The notes under the pieces: model-generated
Seen by the model: the letters and a program-made list of their open reading frames with translations, nothing else
Told to the model about the DNA's origin: nothing
The model's database searches: none
In this document: one piece after another, positions 19,067 to 28,024 of the stretch
How the letters are laid out: the number at the start of each line of letters is the position of its first letter
Position numbering within the stretch: position 1 is the first letter of the stretch
Assembly (NCBI RefSeq): GCF_026262505.1
Contig: NC_067205.1
Coordinates: 4,712,001-4,776,000, forward strand
From: Trichomonas vaginalis G3
Taxonomy: Eukaryota > Parabasalia > Trichomonadida > Trichomonadidae
Length of the DNA stretch: 64,000 bases
Direction of reading: 5' to 3'
Made by a program: the position numbers and the translations under genes

Positions 19067-19171
19067 ATGTACGATGAGTTTGTTGGAGAAGACCGTTGGG
19101 AAACTTGTTTGTTAGATGAGAAATATGAAATGGCATACCATTTTAAAACAGTATATTTTTACATATATTAA
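19067..19171 (+). CDS. Possible 34-aa protein (element B)
   Basis: A short frame, MYDEFVGEDRWETCLLDEKY and on to YFYIY, whose stop abuts the start of the next gene. An A/T-rich leader precedes it. Its second half overlaps the T-rich leader of the next gene, so it may be fortuitous. Confidence 0.25.
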   Translation: MYDEFVGEDRWETCLLDEKYEMAYHFKTVYFYIY

Positions 19172-20031
19172 ATGCTTCAGGTTGAAAAACAAAGAACAAA
19201 AGTAGTAGATACAAAACCGTTAGACTATATCTTTACAAATGCTGGTAGGACTATTTCAGATGAAGAAATTTCATCCCGAGCATACAGGTTTGACTATCCA
19301 ATTCGTTGGCTTCAAAGTCCTTCAGATGCAAAGGCAATAGGATTTAGAAGAGTTTTGTTTTCAAATAGAACTAACGCGTTTATGTTCGCAGTATATTTTC
19401 ATGGGCAGTATAAAGGTTCTGATGGTCTAATAGACAAATTTGACGAAATGAAAATCTTTACAATTCGTTCAGACGAAAGTCTTGAAAAAACTCTAAATGA
19501 CTTTCAAACTCAAATGAACAAATACTACTGGGAATTTCAAGAAAAATACGACTCTTTACTAAATGGAACATACTATCTGAAACTAGAATATGACAAGATG
19601 AACTCCACCGTTTCATTTCAAAAGATTGAAATTAACCCTCCAAGAGATACAGAGTTTTTATATTGGGGAGTAGACAAACGTTCTTGGCACAATTTCTTCG
19701 GTTACTAAACCAGAACGAACCATTACCACCAGATGGTCCATTTAAATTTATACTTCCACCAGCAGATTTGACAGTTTATAGAAACGTGTTTGACCCTCAA
19801 AATGTCATGTGTCATGCAAGTTTCAGTTCAAGCAACAACAGTTTTCTTTGTATTGGTAAGGACTTTTATGACTTTGCTTCTAAATTCTACGAACCACCTA
19901 GTAACAGTTTCTCTGACTTTCAGGTTTGGTTCACAACAAATGGTCTGCAGCATATTATACCATTGTACTATGACTTTTATCTCGAATTGTCTTTCATATA
20001 CAACTACGGAAAAGTGCTGAAAAAGTATTGA
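19172..20031 (+). pseudogene. Minor capsid (penton-like) protein candidate 2, broken (element B)
   Basis: Clear paralogue of 12589-13437: the N-terminus (KTKPLDYIFTNAGRT-like), YRFDYPIRWLQSPSDAKAIG and the C-terminal IIPLYYDFYLELSFIYNYG correspond. It is preceded by TATTTTTACATATATTAA. Broken about once. Two diverged members of this family in one element would suit two different vertex or cement positions, which is inference. Confidence 0.6.
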
Positions 20032-20045
20032 AAAACGAGTTTTGG

Positions 20046-20133
20046 TTGAAAAAAGAGGTGGAGCCAAAAGTGGCTCGACCTCAAAACAAGCATTTTGTGA
20101 AGAATATACCAATCGCCGGAATTCCGGCGATTG
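20046..20133. terminator. Two hairpins downstream of the capsid-like gene
   Basis: GAGGTGGAGCCA-AAAG-TGGCTCGACCTC (20056-20083) folds with one mismatch. A 24-base perfect palindrome, CAATCGCCGGAA followed by its complement (20110-20133), is followed by a T-rich run, giving the appearance of a hairpin terminator. Both lie 20-100 bases after the stop at 20031. Confidence 0.45.
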
Positions 20134-20210
20134 CTTTTTATACAAAATTCAACAGGTGAATTTTCATGAATTTCCTTAAGACAGAAAAAAAGTTAGTTAA
20201 AATGAGATGT

Positions 20211-20576
20211 TTACTGAACTGGTTGGATGTCGCCTTCTGAAGTTATGTAGAACGGCTGACCCGAGAAGTGGAACAGTGCTCTGAGAATTTGTATAATTCG
20301 TGGAATTGGACTCTCTCTGTTTGGAAGTTGTATCCATGGGCGCTTTGCAAAGAACTTGAGAAGAGCTTCTTTCTTCATCTCCTTTATGTCGTCTACAGGA
20401 GTGTTTTCTGGTATTTGAATTGGAATTCCGGTTTCAATTTCGATTTTCAGCGCACCTCTTCCAGACAACCAGAAGCCGAGGGACTTGTTGGCTTTGTCCT
20501 TGCCCAAATACTGCTTAACAACTTCATTTATCTCTATAAGGTAAATTGCCTCATCTAATGGCTCGATGCTGTCCAT
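20211..20576 (-). CDS. Unrecognised 121-aa protein (element B)
   Basis: Begins MDSIEPLDEAIYLIEINEVV and contains LGFWLSGRGALKIEIETGIP and LPNRESPIPRIIQILRALFH. No family is recognised. The first lines resemble the fragment encoded on the minus strand at about 25586-25660 (IYLIELPEPSE). Both lie beside a 22-bp repeat array and opposite a gene starting MSDVPPTESIPKPEE. The frame is open. Confidence 0.5.
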   Translation of the reverse strand: MDSIEPLDEAIYLIEINEVVKQYLGKDKANKSLGFWLSGRGALKIEIETGIPIQIPENTPVDDIKEMKKEALLKFFAKRPWIQLPNRESPIPRIIQILRALFHFSGQPFYITSEGDIQPVQ

Positions 20577-20865
20577 TGTTCTGTTTCAGAACTAGTCTTG
20601 TACTTTTTCAGAACAATACTTGTACTGTTTCAGAACTAGTCTTGTACTTTTTCAGAACTAGTCTTGTACTTTTTCAGAACAAATTTCCCGTAAAAGCTCT
20701 CAATTTGTGAGAAAAATTTTCTGTTTCAGAACAAGTCTTGTACTGTTTCAGAACAAGTCTTGTACTGTTTCAGAACAATATTTGTACTGTTTCAGAACAA
20801 GACTTGCACTGCTTCAGAACAAGACTTGCACTGCTTCAGAACAATATTTGTACTGTTTCAAGACA
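20577..20865. repeat. 22-bp iteron-like array 1
   Basis: About eleven copies of a 22-base unit, TTCAGAACAAGTCTTGTACTG with variants, in two blocks separated by about 45 bases of other sequence (near 20687-20731). Each unit contains a small inverted repeat (ACAAG-N-CTTGT) that survives in variant copies (ACAATATTTGT). The array fills the space between the divergent genes at 20576 (minus) and 20866 (plus). It may bind a dimeric protein as an origin or operator. The open frame running through it is only a translation of the repeat. Confidence 0.8.
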
Positions 20866-21222
20866 ATGTCCGACGTCCCACCAACCGAGTCCATTCCCAA
20901 ACCAGAAGAACCTAAAGCACCAGCCCCTGCACCTCAGCAACCACAACAACCTCAGTTCCAGCAAGTACCTCCGAATTACTACCAATTTCCACCTCAAGGT
21001 TACTACCCACCACAAGGCTTCCCGAACTACCCTCCTCAGCCTATGCCTTACTTCCCCAACCCTTGGATGTTCCAGCAAGCTCCACCCCAGCAATTCCAAT
21101 TCCAATCTCAATCGAAGAGAGACCAAGACTTCGAAGAAGGTCTGAACCGCTTACGCAAAGAGTATGCTACAGCTCCAATTGAGAGAAAGTTGTTCCCGGA
21201 CCAAAAAATATATTTTAGGTGA
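20866..21222 (+). CDS. Proline/glutamine-rich protein, 118 aa (element B)
   Basis: The start is placed at MSDVPPTESIPKPEEPKA, directly after the repeat array, because the same N-terminus recurs at 26098 after the other array. The protein is dominated by Pro, Gln, Tyr and Phe (YYQFPPQGYYPPQGF), then a charged C-terminal helix (RDQDFEEGLNRLRKEYA). The composition resembles disordered scaffold or linker proteins. A GGTGAGATCTCACC palindrome lies just after the stop. Function unknown. Confidence 0.5.
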   Translation: MSDVPPTESIPKPEEPKAPAPAPQQPQQPQFQQVPPNYYQFPPQGYYPPQGFPNYPPQPMPYFPNPWMFQQAPPQQFQFQSQSKRDQDFEEGLNRLRKEYATAPIERKLFPDQKIYFR

Positions 21223-21390
21223 AGTGGTGAGATCTCACCTGTTTTCTCACCTCTTTTTTCACCCGTTGAATTTTCATGAATTTTATACAGAATTCGGCAA
21301 AAATATATTTTAGGTGAAGAGGTGAGATCTCACCTGTTTTCTCACCTCTTTTTTCACCCGTTGAATTTTCATGAATTTCCTTAAGATAAA
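21203..21390. repeat. 94-bp direct repeat carrying the GGTGAGATCTCACC palindrome
   Basis: Two adjacent copies of a unit of about 94 bases: AAATATATTTTAGGTGAAG, the palindrome GGTGAGATCTCACC (21226-21239 and 21320-21333), a second half-site run CTCACCTCTTTTTTCACC, then GAATTTTCATGAATT. Parts of the unit recur at 20158, 22500, 49470-49570 and 50580. Confidence 0.8.
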
Positions 21391-21443
21391 AAATATATTT
21401 TAGTTTTTTTTAAAAAAATATTTTTTATTTTTATTGTAAGAAC

Positions 21444-22322
21444 ATGTTAGCAACAACAGCACCAAACTCGTTAGTCATGAACCCAACTTCAATGTTAGTA
21501 GAAATGAAAAGCTTCATTCCTTCTTCATATACTTTCGAAACAGAAATCCAGAAGATAAAGCAAGAACTTCTCCAAGGAGATTTAGATTGCACTGCAAAAG
21601 ATGAAACAAATGAACAGTATCTTTATGAAATGCAGGATATTATTGACCATCTACCTAAACTTCCTGAAATCCAACAACAAAAGCTTACTATTCCAGAATT
21701 CGATGAAATAGAAGTCAAAGCAACTGACTCAGTTGAAATTAAGAAGTTCATACGTAAGGTTAACTATGAGTTTCTTGGATTTCATTGCAACCACAAAGTC
21801 ATTGACATATATAAATCTGAAGAATTTAAGACCTACGACAACTTTGTTTCGTTAGTTGCAAAATGTGTATGGCAGATAAGAGATAAAGATAGAAGAGGTA
21901 AAGTATGGAACGGACAAATAAAACCAGCAGCCTTTGAGTTAAAGAAAACCATTTACGCCTTAGTTGTTTTAGCAGGACAAATTTCAATGTACAATGCTAA
22001 AATGAACCCACAATGTTCAAAATGTAAAGCAGCAATGAGGAAATATAACTACTCCGTCAAAGAGATAGAACGTATGCGAAACGACTATGCTGACTTAAAG
22101 AAAGAAGTAGAGAAACTAGCAGAAGATAAAATGGACATGTTGACATTTCTGAACAAAAACTATCCAACTGCTGACGATTTCCTTCTATCTGACGTCAAGA
22201 AGAAATATAAAGAAACATTCGGCATTGTTAAAACTTTTGACATACTGACAGAAGAAATAGAAGCTACAAAAATGTTTAGGATTTCACGAATTCACAATGT
22301 TTACCATGTAAAACGCTTGTGA
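21444..22322 (+). CDS. Unrecognised coiled-coil accessory protein, 292 aa (element B)
   Basis: An open 292-residue protein. It has an acidic N-terminal third, a central segment VEIKKFIRKVNYEFLGFHCN, a possible metal site (CSKCKAAM at about 193-200), a coiled coil (about 205-240) and a C-terminal YKETFGIVKTFD block. A decayed copy lies at 49627-50564 in C, also in front of the KilA-N plus GIY-YIG-like gene, so these genes travel together. The leader is a long T-rich tract ending TTGTAAGAAC, similar to those of the other accessory genes. No function assigned. Confidence 0.6.
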   Translation: MLATTAPNSLVMNPTSMLVEMKSFIPSSYTFETEIQKIKQELLQGDLDCTAKDETNEQYLYEMQDIIDHLPKLPEIQQQKLTIPEFDEIEVKATDSVEIKKFIRKVNYEFLGFHCNHKVIDIYKSEEFKTYDNFVSLVAKCVWQIRDKDRRGKVWNGQIKPAAFELKKTIYALVVLAGQISMYNAKMNPQCSKCKAAMRKYNYSVKEIERMRNDYADLKKEVEKLAEDKMDMLTFLNKNYPTADDFLLSDVKKKYKETFGIVKTFDILTEEIEATKMFRISRIHNVYHVKRL

Positions 22323-22530
22323 AAAAAGATGTTAGTTGACCGAGTGACCGAGGGACCTGGTGACACCTAAAAACCATCTACCCTAAAATATATTTTTGGG
22401 TCATTTACACTCATTTACGATGAAGTCTTGACAAAACATATACGATGAAGTTTTGACAAAACATATACGATGAAATCATGAAAATTCAAGAGGTGAAAAA
22501 AGAGGTGAGAAAACAGGTGAGATCTCACCT

Positions 22531-23925
22531 CTTTATGGCATTCCAAACGGGAACCGCGGTTGGTTACCATGGATTTCCGTCACCGGTCACATTTTAAAGA
22601 TTTTTAAAGCCTTATAAAAATATGCTTTGTAAATCATTTTTTGTAAATCGGCAAAAATTTGGTAATTTTCTTCAACTAATAAATCTGCGAATAGCATTTA
22701 TAATACAAGAACAATCTTTTAAAATGCGTTTGATTCATTTTTGTATAATTTCATATAGGCACATATATTCTTCCGGGACTTTCCGTGATTTTACCGTAAA
22801 ATCATTAGTTTACACCAATTTTTCCGTATTTTGAATAGTTTACTGCACTTTTTCCGTAAAATTGAGTTACGGGAATCCGCAAAATTTCCGGACCTCATTT
22901 TTCATAGAATATAATAATAATATTTGATAAAAAGATATATTATTTATATTTTTGATTTTTGAATTACGGAAAAAGTGAATTGTTAACTTGATTTTTTTAT
23001 ATGGTTAATTTTTCAAATGATATTATGAAGATCTAAAATATTAAAAGTAAAAAATTGAATTACGGAAAAAGTGAGGTCAAAAGTGAAATAAATTTGCAGA
23101 ACAATTTTCATTGAAATAAGACATTGAGTATCACACTTTAGTGAATCAACATCTATAAGAATGAAGTGTTTTGAAGCTGAAATAATATTGAATAGAAATT
23201 AATTTTTTCTGAAATTTTGAATGAAATTATGGGAAATAAAAAAATTACTAAATATTGTATTCATACAAATATATTATTTTAAAGGAAAAATAGATGCTGA
23301 TAGAAACGATGAAAAATTTTGAAAACTTTACAATTAATTTATGTTCGTTAACCACAGAGCTTGCAATCCAAAGCTCACGTTAGACTACAAGAGTCATGAA
23401 GTCTCATACTAAGGGATATCCAACATATATTTTAATAATCTAATGTTTGTGACAAATATTCAACATAAAATTAAGTTTTCGTTTCGTTACAAGGCATTCA
23501 TACTTTGGAGATATCATATTTAATGTACAGAAAAGTTAATATTAAACAATACATGCTAAAGAATTAATAAATAAGATAATAAAATAAATTTATACGTAAT
23601 TACTTTCATTTAATATGCTTTATGCTGTATAATATTGATTAAGAGGCATTAAAAGGTTCCATAGTCTGCTTTTATAGGCAAGATTTTTGATAAAAATTTA
23701 AAATTTTGAAAAATGATGAGAAAAGGAAAAAAAGGTAAATGAGAGCAAGAGGAGGGAAAAAAAAGAAAAAGAAAAGAAAGGGAAGGGAAAAATAAAAGAA
23801 AGAAGGACATATAAAAATTTAGATGCGCATTCTTAATGCCGAGGCGGCTTGCCGCCGAGGCGCGATTTTTTTAGGCCTCTACGGTAACCCGGCAATGTTT
23901 TTTTAAATCTTGTACAGCCCTACAC
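22531..23925. mobile_element. Probable insertion of foreign A/T-rich DNA in element B
   Basis: The palindromic repeat block is interrupted at about 22530 and resumes at about 23926. The inside differs in texture: TTTTTCCGTA motifs repeated near 22780-22860, their inverse ACGGAAAAAGTG at 22973 and 23062, a polypurine run (about 23712-23808) and a GC-rich hairpin GGCGGC-TT-GCCGCC at 23843-23856. No coding frame is credible. It looks like host or transposon DNA that entered the element, but exact ends and family are unknown. Confidence 0.4.
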
Positions 23926-23943
23926 CTCTTCACCTAAAATATA

Positions 23944-24080
23944 TTTTTGGGTCATTTACACTCATTTACGAAGAAGTCTTGACAAAACATATACGAAGAA
24001 GTCTTGACAAAACATTTACGATGAAGTCTTGACAAAACATTTACGAAGAAGTCTTGACAAAACATTTACGAAGAAGTTTA
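23944..24080. repeat. 25-bp tandem repeats
   Basis: At least four units of 25 bases of the form ACGAAGAAGTCTTGACAAAA plus CATTT lie in this stretch. Two or three similar units lie at 22420-22475. The period is exact (GTCTTGAC at 24001, 24026 and 24051). Confidence 0.8.
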
Positions 24081-24215
24081 TTTCCTGTGTTGTTGTCAAA
24101 ATGTCATGTTGTCACCATTTTCAAAAAGATGTTAGTTGACCGAGGGACCGAGGGACCGAGGGACCTGGTGACACCTAAAAACCATCTAACCTAAAATATA
24201 TTTTTGCCGAAAAAA

Positions 24216-24895
24216 ATGACCAAAAATCATGATATAACTGTATTTTTTTGACGAAGAGAACTTTGACACTTCGTAAAAAAAATCCCTGAAATCGTGAAAA
24301 AATGACCAAATTTCATGATATAACTGTATTTTTTTGACGAAGAGAACTTTGACACTTCGTAAAAAAAATCCCTGAAATCGTGAAAAAATGACCAAAAATC
24401 ATGATATAACTATATTTTTTTGACGAAGAGAACTTTGACACTTCGTAAAAAAAATCCCTGAAATCGTGAAAAAATGACCAAAAATCATGAATTTCCTCAT
24501 ATGTTTGCTACCCTCGAAAAACTGAGGATAGAGATTCCGTACGAAAATCGTGAAAAAACTCATGAAAATCGTGAAAAATTGCGAGTACGTAAAAAATCTT
24601 ACTCGCCAAAACTCTATGAAAATCGTAAAAAAACTCTATGAAAATCGTGAAAAAATGCGAGTAAGTAAAAAAACGTAGTCGCCTAAAACTCATGAAAATC
24701 GTGAAAAAATGCGACCCCGATTTTTTCCGGGGTCGCCAAAACTCATGAAAATCGTGAAAAATTGCGAGTAGGTAAAAAAACCTGGTCGCCAAAACTCTAT
24801 GAAAATCGTGAAAAAATGACCAAATTTCATGATATAACTGTATTTTTTTTACGAAGAGAACTTTTACACTTCGTAAAAAAAATCCCTGAAATCAT
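24216..24895. repeat. 86-bp tandem repeat array with internal hairpins
   Basis: Three head-to-tail units of exactly 86 bases begin at 24216, 24302 and 24388; a further diverged unit lies at about 24815-24895. Each begins ATGACCAAAAATCATGATAT and contains ACGAAG...CTTCGT, able to form a stem. Between the third and last units is a run of related shorter units based on CATGAAAATCGTGAAAAA. Frames reading through this region are only translations of the repeats. Confidence 0.85.
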
Positions 24896-24967
24896 ATCTT
24901 TTATACAAAATAAAAAAAGTTAGTTTTATTTTTTTTTATTTTTTTATTTTGTATGTAAGAACAGAAA

Positions 24968-25579
24968 ATGACAAACATTGAGTTTGAAACAGTTAAAAAG
25001 ATAGACAATGACACCAAAATGGTTAGAATTGGTGATTTAAACGTAAGATACTCAAAGAAATACAACAAATATTCTTTGTCAGACATTCTAACACTATCCG
25101 GAAAGAGAGCAAAGGACTGGGTTAGAAATGCTTCAACTCAGAAAATTTTGACAAGAAATCCTGAGCTTTTGATATCGGTAAGATTCTATGGAACTACAGC
25201 ATATCTCATTGACAAAAGTCTTATACCAGTAGTTTTGTTATGGTTAGACCCAGTTGTTGGATATAACTTCATAACATATGGTTCATTCGATACGGAACGT
25301 TGCAGTGAAGGCTTACTTTACATCGTTCAGAAACCGAAGGACTTCAACACAAAGAGATATAAGATAGGAAGAACATATAATATAACTAAAAGATATGACA
25401 GTATAGTCAATAGAGTCAAGGTTGTGTTTGTGAATGATATGAGAGCTGCTGAAACAGAACTACTTGAAAAGTTTGAGAAAATGTATGGTGCTCCCACGAA
25501 AGGTAAAGAAACGTTTGAAGTAGATGAGATAGATAGTGCTATAAAATTATTTGACGAAGTTGCTGAAAAATACATGTAA
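24968..25579 (+). CDS. KilA-N plus GIY-YIG-like (T5orf172/MUG113 type) protein (element B)
   Basis: A 203-residue open frame. Residues about 20-105 resemble a KilA-N DNA-binding domain (YSLSDILTLSGKRAKDWVRN, LIDKSLIPVVLLWLDP). Residues about 115-195 match the GIY-YIG-like T5orf172/MUG113 type (LLYIVQKPKDFNTKRYKIGR, then NITKRYDS and AAETELLEKF). Proteins joining these two domains are common in large eukaryotic DNA viruses and phages, where they are thought to bind and perhaps nick DNA. A decayed copy lies at 50676-51277 in C. The leader TTTTATTTTGTATGTAAGAACAG is shared with other accessory genes. Confidence 0.75.
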   Translation: MTNIEFETVKKIDNDTKMVRIGDLNVRYSKKYNKYSLSDILTLSGKRAKDWVRNASTQKILTRNPELLISVRFYGTTAYLIDKSLIPVVLLWLDPVVGYNFITYGSFDTERCSEGLLYIVQKPKDFNTKRYKIGRTYNITKRYDSIVNRVKVVFVNDMRAAETELLEKFEKMYGAPTKGKETFEVDEIDSAIKLFDEVAEKYM

Positions 25580-25588
25580 AGCGTTTAT

Positions 25589-26203
25589 TTTTCAAGCTTG
25601 ACTTCAGATGGCTCAGGTAGCTCTATAAGGTAAATTGTCTTGTCAAATCCTTCTGGCATTCCGAGTCCTTCCTTCTGGCATTCCGAGTCCTTCCTTCCGA
25701 CATTCCGAGTCCTTCCTTCTGGCATTCCGAGTCCTTCCTTCCGACATTCCGAGTCCTTCCTTCCGACATTCCGAGTCCTTCCTTCTGGCATTCCGAGTCC
25801 TTCCTTCCGACAGGAAAAAAATTTCCTGACAACTGGAAGAACTCTTCCTTCCGGAAGGAAAAAAATTTCCTGACAACTGGAAAAAAATTTCCTGTTGTTC
25901 GTCCGTAAACCATTCAAATTTTCGAAAATTGAGAACTTTTTGGTCGAACTTCAGAAAAAGTTTTTCCTTCCGACAGAAAAAGTTTTTCCTTCCGACAGGA
26001 AAAAAATTTCTTGACAACTGGAAGAACTCTTCCTTCCGACAGGAAAAAAATTTCTTGACAACTGGAAGAACTCTTCCTTCCGACAGGACACAAACGAATG
26101 TCCGACGTACCACCAACCGAGTCCATTCCAAAGCCAGAAGAACCGACAGCCCCAGCACCACAACAGACTAAGACTAAAACACTTACATTTTCAAGCTTGA
26201 CTT
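25589..26203. repeat. 22-bp array 2, flanked by a 16-bp direct repeat
   Basis: TTTTCAAGCTTGACTT occurs at 25589-25604 and 26188-26203. Between them are about eight units of 22 bases (CATTCCGAGTCCTTCCTTCTGG and variants, about 25650-25812). After these come 22- or 44-base units built from GGAAAAAAATTTCCTGACAA and GGAAGAACTCTTCCTTCCG, interrupted by a stretch near 25890-25965. Units contain inverted repeats (GGAAGA-AC-TCTTCC). The period equals that of array 1 but the sequence is unrelated. The open frames here are only translations of the repeat. Confidence 0.8.
26098..26190 (+). pseudogene. Fragment of the MSDVPP gene (element B)
   Basis: The 5' end repeats the start of 20866-21222 (MSDVPPTESIPKPEEP, then PTAPAPQQ) and then runs out into the end of the ATPase gene. 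It is a partial duplicate placed after repeat array 2, as the full copy is placed after array 1. Confidence 0.6.
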
Positions 26204-27100
26204 TTTACAATTTGAACTTTGTTTGCGTAGATATGAATTCTGAAAGAAGTATGAGGGTCTTGTATGACTTTGTACTTCTCCCATAGTTCATGTCTGTCAA
26301 ACTTACCTGCCATGGACCCTTTCATAAGTTCCATGAAATCGTCTTCGGACAATCCGGGGAAAAGTATAATATCAGTAAGTATTCTCTTTACATCCTTACT
26401 TAAACTCTTGGCTGTCTGTACACAAATGACAACTGAAATGTTAAAGTGTCTGAGCTTCTTAAGAATTCGACACATGTCTTGTTCTCTATTCTTTAACAAA
26501 GGATGAGAGGCGAAATCATCTAAGATAAGAAGACATCTGTGAGGGTAAGTCTTCCAATCGTAAGATTGCAATTTCTTCGAAATGTATTCTATCTCTTTCT
26601 GTTTGTTTCTGAATGTTTCTTCTCTAATATTCTCTGCATTTCCTCATTTGGGTCTTTAAACTTCGAATTGACATACTCATTTATAGCATTATACTTCAAA
26701 ACTCTTCTTTGGTACTTCTTTATCCAATCTAACAACTCAGTATCCTTTATACATACTAACTTAGACTTCTTTATAATATCTTTGAACGAATTGACGGTTT
26801 GGTCAAATTGACCCGAAGTACTACAAATGACTACTAACTCATAGAATGGGTTCTTCTCATCTAGTTCTTGTTGTTGTGCAGCCATTTTAAGATAAGTGAA
26901 AGTCTTACCAGACCCAGGTGGTGCAATTAGACCTGTTATACCATTCTGAGCAAATAAGAACTTGTCATGTATGGGTTTTATCTGAGCATTTTCTAACTTC
27001 CTCTTGTTCTTGTTTAAAACATTCTCAAATTTCTTGTCAATGTCAGCAAACTTTTTTTCTAAACATATTTTTAGAAAATTAAAATTTTTATCTTTTAGAA
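26191..27100 (-). pseudogene. A32/HerA-type DNA-packaging ATPase, broken (element B)
   Basis: The upstream part shows the P-loop GLIAPPGSGKTFTYLKMAA; the downstream part shows the Walker B strand CLLILDDFASHPLL and a following segment VVICVQTAKSLSKDVKRILTD. Order and spacing match the intact homologue at 42305-43192 in C. Such ATPases pump DNA into capsids in Polintons, virophages and large DNA viruses. About one or two breaks; the start is not clear. Confidence 0.8.
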
Positions 27101-27101
27101 A

Positions 27102-27551
27102 ATGTCTAGCGATTTCGCTATCTATATTCGAGACAAGCTTTTCGACAGCAAAACATCTGTCGACCATAAAATCTTACATAGTGTAAACAAGAAAGGGGAA
27201 TTTGTTCTAAAGTTCTGTTTCTGGGAATATGACAAGAACCATAAAACATTAAGCAGAGCAGTCTTAAAATTTGTCAATGACAGACTTGTTGACAGAGATG
27301 ACGCCTCTTGGAGAGATGAAGTCCAACAAAACTTCTTAGAATGCAAGAAGACACATGCGCTGTTCTTGAAAATGAAATAGAAAACAGAATAGAAGAGCTA
27401 TTAAATGACAAAGCACTTTTACAAAAATATGGTTCTGAGAAGTTTGACATAACTCCACCAGAGAAGAAGAAGAGAAAAGAAAGAAAAGAAAGTAGAAGAA
27501 GAGAAGAAAGAACCTGAACCAGTTCCAGAGAAAAAGAAATTTGACATGTAA
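27102..27551 (+). pseudogene. Unrecognised gene, broken (element B)
   Basis: The open part (to 27380) starts MSSDFAIYIRDKLFDSKTSV and contains FVLKFCFWEYDKNHKTLSRA. The remainder of the region encodes a Lys/Glu-rich tail. The start follows TTTTTATCTTTTAGAAA, a good match to the element leader. Broken about twice. No family recognised. Confidence 0.45.
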
Positions 27552-27589
27552 AAATAAAATTTTATTTTTAGAACATTTCTGGGTCAATG

Positions 27590-27988
27590 TCAATGTTCTC
27601 TTTCCTCTTTAGGAGCAAACACTGGCTTAGACTCTAAAATCTTTTTACCCAATTTACCTTGAACTTCTACAACTTTAGACTCATAATATTCATAGTCGTC
27701 TGCTTTCTTTGGTTCATAAGGTATAACAAGTTTGTATGCTTTGCCTTCTTTAAGGTTTGAGAACCTTCTGTCAAAACTTTCTTTGACTGTTAACAAACCT
27801 TCTATGTCTAAGTCTTCAAATTTCGCACCATTTTTAGTCACAATAGCAAACTTAACTGGTTCGATGTTCCAAACTTTGCTGAATGAAGACTTTTCAAAAT
27901 GGTAGAAGTAAACATTCAAATATGTGAATGGTTCTAGTTCTTCTTTAAGTCCTGACATATACTTATTTACTGAGATGAATTTCGTCAT
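27590..27988 (-). CDS. Unrecognised 132-aa protein (element B)
   Basis: Begins MTKFISVNKYMSGLKEELEP and contains EPVKFAIVTKNGAKFEDLDIE and VIPYEPKKADDYEYYESKVV. The alternation of beta-type and charged segments would suit a small single-stranded-DNA-binding or replication accessory protein, and it lies next to the helicase gene, but no motif proves this. The leader on the minus strand contains TTTTTTTATCCGATAGAAA. The frame is open. Confidence 0.5.
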   Translation of the reverse strand: MTKFISVNKYMSGLKEELEPFTYLNVYFYHFEKSSFSKVWNIEPVKFAIVTKNGAKFEDLDIEGLLTVKESFDRRFSNLKEGKAYKLVIPYEPKKADDYEYYESKVVEVQGKLGKKILESKPVFAPKEEREH

Positions 27989-28024
27989 CTTTTCTATCGG
28001 ATAAAAAAATATTTTTTTTAAAAT

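Larger units (their letters stand above)
22323..24904. other. Repeat-rich non-coding region of element B
   Basis: No gene. It holds, in order: a block with GACCGAGGGACCTGGTGACA at about 22324-22400 repeated at 24124-24203; short 25-base repeats; a GGTGAGATCTCACC palindrome (22515-22530); a block of foreign-looking A/T-rich DNA (about 22531-23925); more 25-base repeats; and the 86-base tandem array. A fragment CTCATATG...GAGATTCCGTACGAAA (24494-24545) matches part of the KilA-N gene of C near 51578-51630, so an accessory gene once stood here. Confidence 0.6.

Noticed and set aside
20577-20865. CRISPR-like array
   Set aside because: The units are contiguous and degenerate with no unique spacers between them, there are no cas genes, and the context is a eukaryotic element.
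20707-20865. N-terminal extension of the MSDVPP protein through the repeat array
   Set aside because: The extension is translated 22-base repeat, and the second copy of the gene (26098) starts at the same MSDVPP after a completely different array.
22622-22834. Small open frames in A/T-rich spacers (also near 5948, 7072 and 36751)
   Set aside because: Composition-driven Phe/Ile/Asn/Lys/Tyr-rich peptides without conserved pattern, leader or neighbour support.
25623-26163. Long open frames on both strands across 25.6-26.2 kb
   Set aside because: They only translate the 22-base repeats in different frames (repeated RKDSECQKEGLGM-type sequence), with no independent protein character.
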